A stretch of 64,000 nt of DNA from Prochlorococcus sp. AG-409-P03 (GCA_003215295.1 QCKN01000004.1:38314-102313), one strand, 5' to 3'. Numbered from the stretch's first letter, positions 1 through 7,592 are shown. Notes: generated from the letters alone by a model not told the origin. A program made the numbers and translations.

Positions 1-1
1 T

Positions 2-1339
2 ACTTTGCTGGCCTACAGCTTCACTCTCCCAGCAATGCTTGCTATAGACCCATGGTTAACACTTGCGGCAATAACTCTTTATCCAGTAATGCTAGGAACT
101 GTTGGACTATTTGGAGGAAGAATGGTTAAACAAAGAAAGCTTCAACAAAAGGCCTTATCAAGCTTAAGTGAATTAATACAAGAAGATCTATCTGGCATAA
201 GCGCCATAAAAATCTATGGTCAAGAGAGCTCGGAAAAGAATGCGTTCTCTGAAAGAAACCACAAATACAGAGACTCTGCAATCAACCTGGCCAGAACAGC
301 AAGTACCTTATTCCCTTTGCTGCAGGGGATTTCCTCAATTTCATTATTACTTCTAATTGCTCTTGGTAGTAGCCAGTTAGAAAAGGGTTCTTTAACTATC
401 GGTGGGCTAGTAGCTTTAATCCTATATGTTGAAAGACTAGTATTCCCAACTGCACTTCTAGGGTTTACTCTCAATACTTTTCAAGTAGGTCAAGTAAGTC
501 TCGAGAGAGTAGAAGAATTGCTTCAGAGGCTTCCTAAAATCAGAAACTCTGAAAAACCTTTATCCCTTAGCAAGCCAATTAATGGAAGACTAGAAGCATT
601 GGGACTGACAATTCGCTATGAAGATAGCAATAGAGATGTTATAAAAAACCTAAGCTTTGTTATTGAACCTGGAGAATTAGTCGCATTAGTAGGACCAATT
701 GGGTGTGGGAAAACAACCCTAGCTCGAGCTCTAGGCAGAATGATAGTAGTGCCAAAAGGTCAGCTTTTTGTAGATGATCATGACGTAACCAATCTGCGAC
801 TTGAAGACCTGCGCAGCAATATTGCTTTAGTGCCGCAAGAAGGATATTTATTTACTAGTAGCCTTGCCGACAATCTCCGCTACGGAAATCCCCAGGCCTC
901 TTTAGCCGAAGTCGAAGCTTCTGCCGTTCAATCACGGTTAATGGATGATGTACGTGGATTCCCTGATGGGTTTGATACCTTGGTTGGAGAAAGGGGGATA
1001 ACACTCAGTGGTGGCCAGCGTCAAAGAACGGCACTAGGCAGGGCATTACTACTCAGCTCACCAGTAATTGTCCTTGATGATGCTCTTGCGAGCGTAGATA
1101 ACAAAACAGCCTCATCGATTCTGAGCTCTATAAGAAAACAAAAGAAACGTACAACTTTAATGATTAGCCACCAACTATCTGCCGCAGCAGCCTGTGATCG
1201 CATCTTGGTAATGGAAGACGGCGAATTGGTACAGCAAGGTCACCACTCTGAGTTGATCAAAATAGAAGGTACCTATAAACGCCTATGGGAAAGGGAGAAG
1301 GCAGCCGAAAGCATAGATACTGTCTCCTCAAGTAGCTAA
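2..1339 (+). CDS. ABC exporter (membrane plus ATPase half-transporter), 5' end cut off
   Basis: This is the C-terminal three quarters of a fused membrane-domain/ATPase ABC exporter; the reading frame is open to the window edge, so the true start lies upstream. Hydrophobic helices occupy roughly the first 150 visible residues. The ATPase part shows Walker A GPIGCGKTT (about residue 230), the signature LSGGQRQR, Walker B VIVLDDA followed by the D-loop SVD, and the switch histidine in ISHQ. Family knowledge: such proteins dimerise in the inner membrane and export lipids, drugs or peptides. The substrate cannot be read from the sequence. A second exporter of the same architecture lies at 27850-29634. 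Confidence 0.93.
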   Translation, partial: TLLAYSFTLPAMLAIDPWLTLAAITLYPVMLGTVGLFGGRMVKQRKLQQKALSSLSELIQEDLSGISAIKIYGQESSEKNAFSERNHKYRDSAINLARTASTLFPLLQGISSISLLLLIALGSSQLEKGSLTIGGLVALILYVERLVFPTALLGFTLNTFQVGQVSLERVEELLQRLPKIRNSEKPLSLSKPINGRLEALGLTIRYEDSNRDVIKNLSFVIEPGELVALVGPIGCGKTTLARALGRMIVVPKGQLFVDDHDVTNLRLEDLRSNIALVPQEGYLFTSSLADNLRYGNPQASLAEVEASAVQSRLMDDVRGFPDGFDTLVGERGITLSGGQRQRTALGRALLLSSPVIVLDDALASVDNKTASSILSSIRKQKKRTTLMISHQLSAAAACDRILVMEDGELVQQGHHSELIKIEGTYKRLWEREKAAESIDTVSSSS

Positions 1340-1434
1340 CAAATTAAGTGCTTAAACTGAAACGGTTATGAACAAATTCAAGACAAGTGATGATGTTTCC
1401 GCTAGGTCTAATAAATAGATAACCTCAAAAAAAC

Positions 1435-1686
1435 ATGAACCCCGGCACTTCTTACTCAGTGCGATGCGATCTCTCATTCGGGGATATATATTTTCAGGTC
1501 TTGGCCTGGATGGCTGTAATTTTCGTAAGTTTGGCGGCCGGACTAGCTCTAATGGGGTCATCTAGGCCGATTTTTGCTCTTGTTGGAGTTGGCTTGATCC
1601 TTGTACTAAGTCTTCCCTTCCTCTTATTCGCATTTGTAACAACATTACTGAATCATATTGAACTAAACCCCAAGGAGTCCACTTAG
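1435..1686 (+). CDS. small two-helix membrane protein of unknown function
   Basis: The 83-residue product has two hydrophobic stretches, about residues 20-42 and 46-68, separated by a short SSRP-containing turn, so it is probably a helical hairpin in a membrane. No catalytic motif is visible. The gene starts with ATG about 95 bases after the ABC exporter and ends just before the msrA ORF. It may be co-transcribed with msrA. No function is assigned. Confidence 0.7.
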   Translation: MNPGTSYSVRCDLSFGDIYFQVLAWMAVIFVSLAAGLALMGSSRPIFALVGVGLILVLSLPFLLFAFVTTLLNHIELNPKEST

Positions 1687-1709
1687 TCTTGTGGAAGGTT
1701 AAGACATCA

Positions 1710-2429
1710 ATGTTCCAGTCCTGGCTAAAGATTATTTCTCCAAATGAGAGTCCTAGACTTTCCAACACCATGCAACATGTTGTTTTAGGCAGCCTATTAG
1801 GAGCCCCTCTAGAAGATACACATGAAGAAATTCTATTTGCATGTGGCTGCTTTTGGGGAGCAGAAAAAGGGTTCTGGAAATTACCAGGTGTTGTAACAAC
1901 AGCCGTTGGCTATGCAGGTGGAACTACTGATTCGCCTTCCTACCAAGAAGTGTGTTCTGGAAGGACAGGTCATACGGAAGTCGTAAGAGTCGTATGGGAT
2001 ATATCGATCATCGATCTAAGCGACCTATTAAAAATGTTTTGGGAGTGCCATGACCCCACGCAAGGTAACCGGCAAGGAAACGATCGTGGGAGTCAATACA
2101 GATCTGCAATATATACAACAACTAGCCAACAACTTTCTCAAGCTCAAGCAAGTAGAGATAGCTATCAAGAAAGTCTTAGGAATAATGGGTTTAGTTCTAT
2201 TACTACTGAAATCAAAACAAACCAACATTTTTATTATGCAGAAGAATACCATCAGCAATACTTAGCAAGGCCAGGCAGCAGGCCTTATTGTTCAGCAATG
2301 CCAACACAAGTCCAATTGAATGAATTCCCAGGTTCTAACTACAAACTAAGCCAAGAAGTTTGGAGCAACTTCGACTGGAAAATTAAACATTGTGTTCTTA
2401 GATCCAATAACAATCCAATTGCATCATAA
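1710..2429 (+). CDS. msrA: peptide-methionine (S)-S-oxide reductase
   Basis: MsrA reduces methionine-S-sulfoxide in proteins and peptides and so repairs oxidative damage. The family motif GCFWG, with the catalytic cysteine, is present about 47 residues from the chosen ATG, followed by the conserved VGYAGG segment and the YRSAIY region. The downstream [13 protein letters not shown] segment is also typical. The frame is open to a TTG at 1689, but the ATG at 1710 gives a more ordinary N-terminus. At about 239 residues it is slightly long, with an N-terminal extension of about 40 residues that may be a poorly conserved leader. Confidence 0.94.
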   Translation: MFQSWLKIISPNESPRLSNTMQHVVLGSLLGAPLEDTHEEILFACGCFWGAEKGFWKLPGVVTTAVGYAGGTTDSPSYQEVCSGRTGHTEVVRVVWDISIIDLSDLLKMFWECHDPTQGNRQGNDRGSQYRSAIYTTTSQQLSQAQASRDSYQESLRNNGFSSITTEIKTNQHFYYAEEYHQQYLARPGSRPYCSAMPTQVQLNEFPGSNYKLSQEVWSNFDWKIKHCVLRSNNNPIAS

Positions 2430-2480
2430 TCAGTTAACCATTCGGTTCAATTAATCTAAATCCACTCACACAAACTAATA

Positions 2481-2645
2481 ATGCAAGATCCCCTTCCAGA
2501 CAACACAGTCATTTTGATTATTTTGTCAACACTAATTCTGGTCTTCAGCCTAATCTTCATGTTTAGGCCCCAACAAAGTGAGCTTAACCCATCAATCGAA
2601 TGGAAAGAACCTCTTTCTACAAGTTCAAGTGCATTAGAAATCTAG
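2481..2645 (+). CDS. 54-residue single-helix membrane peptide
   Basis: An ATG-started frame of 54 codons encodes an acidic start (MQDPLPDN), one strong hydrophobic helix at about residues 9-28, an FRP boundary and a polar Ser-rich tail. It sits on the same strand as msrA (51 bases upstream) and the next gene (59 bases downstream), filling an otherwise empty gap. The topology resembles the small single-span proteins common in picocyanobacteria, but I do not recognise the family. Confidence 0.6.
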   Translation: MQDPLPDNTVILIILSTLILVFSLIFMFRPQQSELNPSIEWKEPLSTSSSALEI

Positions 2646-2704
2646 TAAGTCTAGTTTGGATCTAACAACATCAAAAATATAAAGAAAACACTTCCTTAAG
2701 GTTC

Positions 2705-3037
2705 ATGAAAAACAGTTTGTCAAAAGATCTACAAGTCAAGGTCCTGAAACCACTACCAAAGCAACTAATTAGTTTCTATGGTTTTATCGCAGTGTTAATA
2801 GTTTTAATTCCAGAATGGATAGCTGATTTTACCCTTAATGTTTCAGACCTAGCCTCAGAAGACACAGAGATATTTAATGATCTTGGCTGGAAGCAAAATC
2901 CAGAACTCCTTTTAGCTCCAATGAATTTTCGCGAACTTAGAGAACTGGCTTTGACCTTAAAAATCCATGGCTATTCAAATGAAACAAAAAAATCACTAAC
3001 AGTTAGACTTCTAAAACATTTCCAGCAAAAGTTCTAA
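2705..3037 (+). CDS. conserved-looking protein with one membrane helix and a SAP/Rho-N-like C-terminus
   Basis: The 110-residue product has a hydrophobic helix at about residues 22-38. Its C-terminal 40 residues (MNFRELRELALTLKIHGYS, then KKSLTVRLL) resemble the helix-extended-helix pattern of SAP or Rho N-terminal domains, in which a leading helix is followed by a G-Y/S turn and a second basic helix. Such modules often bind nucleic acids, but this is inference from pattern only. The gene ends 54 bases before tRNA-Pro. Confidence 0.75.
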   Translation: MKNSLSKDLQVKVLKPLPKQLISFYGFIAVLIVLIPEWIADFTLNVSDLASEDTEIFNDLGWKQNPELLLAPMNFRELRELALTLKIHGYSNETKKSLTVRLLKHFQQKF

Positions 3038-3091
3038 TAATTTCCAGTCAAAGTGTGCGACATGTCAAGTCCTTGTGGTAGCTTGATTTTG

Positions 3092-3165
3092 CGGGGCGTA
3101 GCGCAGCTTGGTAGCGCACCACTTTGGGGTAGTGGGGGTCGTGGGTTCAAATCCCGCCGCTCCGA
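3092..3165 (+). tRNA. tRNA-Pro (anticodon GGG)
   Basis: The 74-base sequence folds as a full cloverleaf: a seven-pair acceptor stem with one G-U pair, a D-arm containing AGCGCAGCTTGGTAGCGC, an anticodon stem CCACT/AGTGG with loop TTGGGGT (anticodon GGG at 3126-3128), and a T-arm with GGTTCAAATC. The discriminator is A and CCA is not encoded. It forms the left border of a sparse, accessory-looking segment that ends at tRNA-Lys. Confidence 0.96.
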
Positions 3166-3290
3166 TTTAAAACTAAAATTTATGTTCCCAGAAGATAGTG
3201 TGACTGAGGGGGCATAAATATTTATCAGCGATTCTTTACTCTAAGAAATGTTCAACAAAAAACGTTTTCACCGAAGCAATAAACTTTTCT

Positions 3291-4064
3291 CTATAACAAG
3301 CTTCTGAAAATCAAAGAAATGCCCATCGTGAAAGAAAGTATCTCAAAAGCCCGTTTCACTTTTCTACTACCTTTCAGTAATGAAAGTTGTGCGCCTACAT
3401 AACCGCCAATTAACGATCCGAGAGTTAAGCCAGGTATCCAGTTCCATTGAACTTCCGCATTTAAACCCAAAACAATTGCACCTGTACTATTCCAAAAAAG
3501 TCCAACCAAAATGAGGGTATAAGCAACTGCTGTTATGTAAGAAAGTCCAAACCATCTAACAAGCCAGATTGTCACGAAAAGTCCTGATCCTGACGAAAAG
3601 GATCCATTAAGAAAGCCAATAAGAAAAAGTACCAGACCTCCCAACAAATGATGGTGAAGGTTATTTCTTTCATCAATCATCGAAGTCCCTAAGTGTGGTC
3701 GCTTAGACGAATAAAGTCCCAACCATATAGTGAGAGCACCAAGTACAAAAGTTCCTATATCCCCTGGAATAAATAGAGCCATCTTTGCGCCCAACCAAAC
3801 ACCAGGTAGACCAAACACAAGAATCACAGCACTTATTAGCGGCTTAAGTTTTCCATTTTGCAAATGTCTAAGTCCTGCACCAGCCCCAAGAGCAACGCTT
3901 GCGAATTTATGAGTGGCCAAGGCAATAGGAAATGGCAAGCCAAGCAAAATCAATGCGGGTAGCTGGATAAGGCCAGCTCCGCCACCTGCAAACGCAGAAA
4001 ACAAATTTGCCACAAAAGCTATTGAAGCTAAAAAGAGCTGACTCAAAAGTGTCTCAATATCCAT
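3291..4064 (-). CDS. TauE/SafE-type (DUF81) membrane permease
   Basis: The product is almost entirely hydrophobic with about eight predicted helices. It begins with the family-typical pattern FAGGGAGLIQLPALILLGLP and has a second repeat near residues 145-185 (FLNGSFSSGSGLFVTIWLV). Family knowledge: TauE/SafE proteins export sulfite, sulfoacetate or other organic anions across the inner membrane. The actual substrate is unknown. The frame extends to a TTG at 4088, but the ATG at 4064 is the better start. It is the first gene after tRNA-Pro and runs convergently to it. Confidence 0.88.
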   Translation of the reverse strand: MDIETLLSQLFLASIAFVANLFSAFAGGGAGLIQLPALILLGLPFPIALATHKFASVALGAGAGLRHLQNGKLKPLISAVILVFGLPGVWLGAKMALFIPGDIGTFVLGALTIWLGLYSSKRPHLGTSMIDERNNLHHHLLGGLVLFLIGFLNGSFSSGSGLFVTIWLVRWFGLSYITAVAYTLILVGLFWNSTGAIVLGLNAEVQWNWIPGLTLGSLIGGYVGAQLSLLKGSRKVKRAFEILSFTMGISLIFRSLL

Positions 4065-4234
4065 ATACCTATAAATAGAAAGTTCCAAACCAGTTGATTT
4101 TGACTGTAAATATGTCGAGTAACAAATTCAGTTCATATTAAGAGTATGAAAAGGAATCTATAATTGAAAGCATTTCAAAATTGCCCCAATGTAGAGTTAC
4201 ATAAATAGTAGATATTACTTTTGGTAAATTTTAG

Positions 4235-4252
4235 AGGCATTTAACAATGCCT
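4235..4252. repeat. short perfect hairpin
   Basis: AGGCATT and AATGCCT pair perfectly around a TAAC loop. It lies between the TauE-type gene and the micro-ORF at 4337-4471 and sits 15 bases from a second hairpin. No T-tract follows, so a terminator role is unproven. Confidence 0.45.
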
Positions 4253-4267
4253 AGACAACTCCTATCC

Positions 4268-4301
4268 ATGGATTTAGAAAATCTACAAAATCTAAATCCA
4301 T
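4268..4301. repeat. 10-bp inverted repeat with 14-base loop
   Basis: ATGGATTTAG is matched perfectly by CTAAATCCAT. It lies about 35 bases past the stop codon of the minus-strand micro-ORF at 4337-4471, so it may stabilise or end that transcript. There is no clear T-run on either strand. Confidence 0.5.
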
Positions 4302-4336
4302 AGAAAGAAAAATCTTAGCCGCTCAAAACATAAGAT

Positions 4337-4471
4337 TCAGCGCTTAACATCATGAGCGCAACCATCACCGCTGTAGTCATCACTATCGTAGTAACCGTTT
4401 CTAGTACCAAAGTAAAGGGTTATCAATACAAATGGGATAGAGCCCCAAACAAGTGCATTAGACAAGTCCAC
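4337..4471 (-). CDS. 44-49 residue single-helix membrane peptide with a non-ATG start
   Basis: The minus-strand frame reads DLSNALVWGSIPFVLITLYF and then GTRNGYYDSDDYSGDGCAH, a clear hydrophobic helix followed by a polar Gly/Asp/Tyr tail. It looks strongly protein-like and resembles short conserved peptides I associate with marine picocyanobacteria, though I cannot name the family. There is no ATG. Possible starts are GTG at 4471 (used here) or CTG at 4486, which would give a N-terminus MQSFLVDLSNAL; a stop codon lies two codons before the CTG. A TATGAT box sits 19 bases upstream of that CTG. The function is unknown. Confidence 0.6.
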   Translation of the reverse strand: MDLSNALVWGSIPFVLITLYFGTRNGYYDSDDYSGDGCAHDVKR

Positions 4472-4504
4472 AAGAAAAGACTGCAGGAATCAAGTAATGG
4501 TTAA

Positions 4505-4510
4505 ATCATA
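4505..4510 (-). promoter_or_regulatory. candidate -10 box for the 4337-4471 micro-gene
   Basis: TATGAT on the minus strand lies 34 bases upstream of the GTG and 19 upstream of the CTG candidate start. No convincing -35 box is visible, which is common in Prochlorococcus. It would place transcription start near 4498. Confidence 0.35.
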
Positions 4511-4808
4511 GCGGAAGCATTACTGCATGACATAAAGAAATAACATCTACTACAGCTCTAGTAACATACTTATTGTTATTAATTGATAATGGACAACAGC
4601 CTAACCTTGCCGTAAGAATCTCTCAAGCCCAATTAAAATTAAACCCATAATATGATCTTCAAACCTATGATATTGTTTTTTTACAAGATAGATTCTCAAC
4701 TACAATCCGAACCACCTAATCCAAAGTATAGTTGATTCTCCTTTAGGACATTTATAAAATAATTAAAGCAACCAATTACTAAAAAGTATAGAAACAAATA
4801 AATAGTAC
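4511..4808. other. AT-rich spacer without a recognisable gene
   Basis: I read all six frames and found only frames of about 15 codons or fewer. The stretch is AT-rich and contains no RNA gene that I recognise. It separates the 44-49 residue peptide gene from the 108-residue gene at 4809-5135. Confidence 0.6.
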
Positions 4809-5135
4809 TTATCTGTTTCTATAACCAGGCTCAAGTTGTCTTCGTGCGGCTTCTGTTCGCAAGACAATTTGCCTTCCAGTACTCATAATGCTGTATCTAA
4901 GAGCCTTGCCAGATTTAAACATCGCCTCGCCAATAGCCTTCGTTCTTGCAACTTCAATTTGATATGCACGATCTACAGCCTTCTCGGCATCTACATTTGC
5001 GAGCTTTGCTTTTAAAGCCAACCTCTCAGTCTTTGACTTAGGTAATACGATCGGATCACTTTCTGGCTCCGCCCAACTCCAAAGCCATCTGGCCTTGGGC
5101 TTTGTAATCGCTGAAGATTTGTTTTGCATGTCCAT
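4809..5135 (-). CDS. 108-residue basic helical protein of unknown function
   Basis: The product begins MDMQNKSSA, has a Trp-rich patch (ARWLWSWAEPESDP) near residues 16-29 and continues as a long, highly charged helix rich in Lys, Arg, Ala and Glu, ending in RQLEPGYRNR. There is no signal peptide or membrane helix, so it is probably cytoplasmic. It follows the 56-codon frame at 5142-5312 by only six bases and may be co-transcribed with it. I do not recognise the family. Confidence 0.7.
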   Translation of the reverse strand: MDMQNKSSAITKPKARWLWSWAEPESDPIVLPKSKTERLALKAKLANVDAEKAVDRAYQIEVARTKAIGEAMFKSGKALRYSIMSTGRQIVLRTEAARRQLEPGYRNR

Positions 5136-5141
5136 AGTTTC

Positions 5142-5312
5142 CTACCTAGATAACAATGCTGCAAGAGTTAACTGACCTCTCTGAAGGTTGGATGCCCAAC
5201 TCCGAGTTTCAGGCAAACTTCCTTCAAGCGATCTCTTGAAGTAGCCACCTAACTCTGCAACATCTTGAAATGGTGGAGATGTTTTTAGGGGTGTCTTTAG
5301 ATTGATGATCAA
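5142..5312 (-). CDS. candidate 56-residue soluble peptide (TTG start)
   Basis: The frame contains TSPPFQDVAELGGYFKRSLE, then GSLPETRSWASNLQRGQLTL, ending AALLSR. This composition is amphipathic and looks coding rather than random. It would start at a TTG whose bases overlap the TGA stop of the 28-residue peptide (TTGA overlap), and its stop lies six bases before the ATG of the 108-residue gene. That arrangement suggests translational coupling across three small genes. No ATG is available and the family is not recognised. Confidence 0.5.
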   Translation of the reverse strand: MIINLKTPLKTSPPFQDVAELGGYFKRSLEGSLPETRSWASNLQRGQLTLAALLSR

Positions 5313-5395
5313 GCGGCAGGTGCGCTAAATAAGGCAAACAGGTAAAGGGAAAGGTTTGCCGCAATGGCAAGGCCCACTGAAATGAGCTTTTTCAT
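5309..5395 (-). CDS. 28-residue hydrophobic membrane peptide
   Basis: An ATG-started frame encodes MKKLISVGLAIAANLSLYLF followed by a short FALFSAPAA end. It has a two-lysine start and one uninterrupted hydrophobic helix. It resembles the tiny single-span subunits of photosynthetic complexes in size and shape but matches none that I know (PetG, PetL, PetM, PetN, PsbI, PsbM, PsbT or PsbY). It could also be the remnant of a signal peptide. Its stop overlaps the start of the next frame. Confidence 0.5.
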   Translation of the reverse strand: MKKLISVGLAIAANLSLYLFALFSAPAA

Positions 5396-5549
5396 GAATC
5401 AAAGAAATATGAACCTACTCAATGCAGCCAGCAAACCGGTCAAATAGCGAGCGAGTGTTAGGCGTCCCTCACAAAAACATGCAATTTAAAGCAACTAGAT
5501 CAAAGAATGTGTAATGCAGTATTAAACATAAAATATAAACTTTCTAGCC

Positions 5550-5593
5550 AAGTCTAGACTAGATCTCTTTCTGGAAAGATGCAGTCTAGACTT
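5550..5593. repeat. inverted repeat of AAGTCTAGACT with self-palindromic arms
   Basis: AAGTCTAGACT (5550-5560) and AGTCTAGACTT (5583-5593) pair perfectly over 11 bp. Each arm contains the palindrome AGTCTAGACT, so the element can be a long hairpin or two copies of one dyad site. The 22-base interior contains a smaller CTTT/AAAG hairpin. It lies in the 270-base gene-free gap between the 28-residue peptide and the gene ending at 5669. It could end the transcript from 5669-6001 or serve as a paired operator for the downstream small genes. Confidence 0.6.
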
Positions 5594-5668
5594 ATATTAA
5601 GAGATCCATAGATAACATGTCCTAACTCTGGCAAAGATACCTATAAAGTGATCAGGAAAACAAAGCTA

Positions 5669-6001
5669 TTAGTCCATTGACATATAAACAAAGCCTGACC
5701 TGCATCTCCTCAAAGCTTCTTTAACCCTACCTAATAACAAAAGAGAGGGTTTCGGCTCTTTCGATAGATCACGAGGAACAACTAGATTACCATTTTTATC
5801 TAAGCGAATACGTGCTCCAAACCAAGTTCCATAGCCAATTTTCGAAGCTCTACAGAGAATCTCATCAGACGATGCATCAAATTTACGCTCAATAATCCAA
5901 TCTTCTATTTTGTCTAACTTGGTGAAATCATTGAGTCCTGCCCTAGCCGAATATATTAGTATCAATAAAGGTGATAATATCAATAAAATGATCTTAGTCA
6001 T
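5669..6001 (-). CDS. 110-residue protein with signal peptide or membrane anchor, unknown function
   Basis: The N-terminus MTKIILLILSPLLILIYSARA is a textbook hydrophobic export signal with a plausible SARA-G cleavage point near residue 21. The remainder is a soluble domain of about 90 residues with two cysteines (EILCRASKI and LRRCRSGF) that could form a disulfide outside the cytoplasm. A DKNGNLVVPRD segment suggests a beta-hairpin. The family is not recognised. The gene stands alone, with inverted repeats on its 3' side. Confidence 0.72.
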   Translation of the reverse strand: MTKIILLILSPLLILIYSARAGLNDFTKLDKIEDWIIERKFDASSDEILCRASKIGYGTWFGARIRLDKNGNLVVPRDLSKEPKPSLLLLGRVKEALRRCRSGFVYMSMD

Positions 6002-6090
6002 TAATAACGAGCCTCACTAGTAATCACACAGCAGAGTCTACCTAAGTAAAGAATGAATGCTTTCTAGGGGTTTTATCTTCCATCTCCATC

Positions 6091-6228
6091 TTAATCATCA
6101 TCTCTGCTTCGAATAAATTTCAAAATTGTCAAGCCAATGCCTAGTACAATAATCAAGCATGCATTAACAATTAAGTATGTCAACTGTGACTCAGTAAGTT
6201 CAACACCAGCAACTAGTGAATTAAACAT
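6091..6228 (-). CDS. 45-residue single-helix membrane peptide
   Basis: An ATG-started frame encodes a short acidic N-terminus (MFNSLVAGVELTES), a hydrophobic helix at about residues 18-37 and a charged tail KFIRSRDDD. The positive-then-acidic end fits a single-span protein with its C-terminus in the cytoplasm. No family is recognised. It belongs to the run of minus-strand micro-genes in this segment. Confidence 0.6.
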   Translation of the reverse strand: MFNSLVAGVELTESQLTYLIVNACLIIVLGIGLTILKFIRSRDDD

Positions 6229-6339
6229 CTGAGGAATTAAGATTAAACAAAGCTCGAAGCCCAGCATTTAGATATATAGAAACTTTTCATGAGTGAAGCT
6301 AAAGTTAATCTAACACCTCCTAAAAAACAGTTCAAAAAC

Positions 6340-6456
6340 TCATGAAAACAAATGCCATCCTAACTGGCCAAAAATCCATACTCCTAAAGCAACCTTAAAG
6401 CCAGTAGCCAAAAGCCCCCATCCAATAATTTGCTTCTTAGATAAACCAAAAAACAT
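6340..6456 (-). CDS. 38-residue single-helix membrane peptide
   Basis: An ATG-started frame encodes MFFGLSKKQIIGWGLLATGF followed by KVALGVWIFGQLGWHLFS. It is a Gly- and Trp-rich hydrophobic helix after a short basic N-terminus. A TATATT box lies about 35 bases upstream on the minus strand. The family is not recognised; the size suits a minor subunit of a membrane complex. Confidence 0.55.
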   Translation of the reverse strand: MFFGLSKKQIIGWGLLATGFKVALGVWIFGQLGWHLFS

Positions 6457-6553
6457 GTCTTAACCTTAAGATTACTAAAGAATATAAAATACTTTAAGAG
6501 ACAACGACCTAACTAAAGTCAAGTCTTTAAGAACCCAACAAAAAATGTAAAGC

Positions 6554-7438
6554 TCATAATAAAGCCAGGCAAACACCCAAGAAAGCCAAGCAAGAAGCCA
6601 ATATTCCACAAAAACTAACTCGATCACCTTCTCTATGCCCAAAAAATAGTGCCAGGATCGGAGCAGTAGTTAAAAGAGTGACGCCCAATCCAACAGGCAT
6701 AGTTTGAAAAACCACTTGCTGAAGCAAGATTGCAATGTTTGTCCCAACTAGCGTTGCAACAAACAGAGAGCTTCTGTTTAGTCCACTGCCATGCAGGCTC
6801 TGAAGAGTTTCACTCCCAGAAAGCCTCAGAGCTAAATACAGGGCTGAAAATCCACAAAGAAGGCGTATAGATGCTGTTTGGATTGGCATTAAATCGCCAG
6901 TAAGCAGTACCAATCTTGAAAACAAAGCACCTATCACGCCACATAGCACTGCTGCAAAAGCAAGAATCAAACCATCCCTGTTCGATGTATCCAAAGGACT
7001 AGAAGAAGGGGTTTGAGCAGTCTCTGGTACCTGCCACGCGACTATCACAACAGATGTTGAAACAAGTAATCCGCCTAAGAAGATGTTGATTGATAGATTT
7101 TCTTTCAAGAACATTCTTCCTAATAAGGAAGCAATGATTGGAGCAGTGGCTTCGATTGTTAGCGTCCTACGTGTACCCAAAAGCCTTAAGGCGGCTAGAT
7201 AAAAAGTGTCACCAAGGGCTATCCCAATAGCTCCACTTATAAAAAGAAAGGATGCTGCACCTAAATTAGAAGTCCAATTAATTGAAAAAAGAACTGGGAG
7301 GAAAATTAGTGTTGCGACTCCATTTTTGATCAGGTTGAGTCTGGCTGCGCCAATAAAGCCAGTTTGGGAACGCCATATTGAGCTAGCAAATGTCCACGCA
7401 AACGCTGCACATACTGCTGATATAACACCAATGGGCAT
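6554..7438 (-). CDS. EamA/DMT-family transporter
   Basis: The 294-residue product has about ten hydrophobic helices in two similar halves, the arrangement of drug/metabolite transporters with two EamA domains. Family-like segments include the SGAIGIALGDTFYLAALRLL stretch and, in the second half, MPVGLGVTLLTTAPILALFF. Family knowledge: these are inner-membrane permeases for amino acids, nucleosides or other metabolites, but substrate cannot be predicted here. It is the last gene before tRNA-Lys, on the same strand. Confidence 0.88.
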   Translation of the reverse strand: MPIGVISAVCAAFAWTFASSIWRSQTGFIGAARLNLIKNGVATLIFLPVLFSINWTSNLGAASFLFISGAIGIALGDTFYLAALRLLGTRRTLTIEATAPIIASLLGRMFLKENLSINIFLGGLLVSTSVVIVAWQVPETAQTPSSSPLDTSNRDGLILAFAAVLCGVIGALFSRLVLLTGDLMPIQTASIRLLCGFSALYLALRLSGSETLQSLHGSGLNRSSLFVATLVGTNIAILLQQVVFQTMPVGLGVTLLTTAPILALFFGHREGDRVSFCGILASCLAFLGVCLALL

Positions 7439-7519
7439 AACCGCTCTTAAGAACCAATCCGAAAAAAAAGGAAAGTTAGTGCACTACTCAGCTAGTCCTT
7501 TTCATGAAGAGAGTTGGAA

Positions 7520-7591
7520 TGGGTCGCCTGAGATTCGAACTCAGGACCAGCCGGTTAAAAGCCGGATGCTCTACCGCTGAGCTAGCGACCC
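7520..7591 (-). tRNA. tRNA-Lys (anticodon TTT)
   Basis: Read on the minus strand, 72 bases form a cloverleaf with acceptor GGGTCGC/GCGACCC, D-arm GCTCAGCGGTAGAGC, anticodon loop CTTTTAA (anticodon TTT) and T-arm CTGAG-TTCGAAT-CTCAG. The top pair of the anticodon stem is a T-C mismatch, leaving four pairs. CCA is not encoded. A long palindrome lies one base upstream of its 5' end. Confidence 0.95.
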
Positions 7592-7592
7592 A

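Noticed and set aside
4352..4504. 50-codon plus-strand frame antisense to the micro-gene
   Set aside because: Its composition is not protein-like past the first 18 residues, and the minus-strand frame in the same place is far more convincing.
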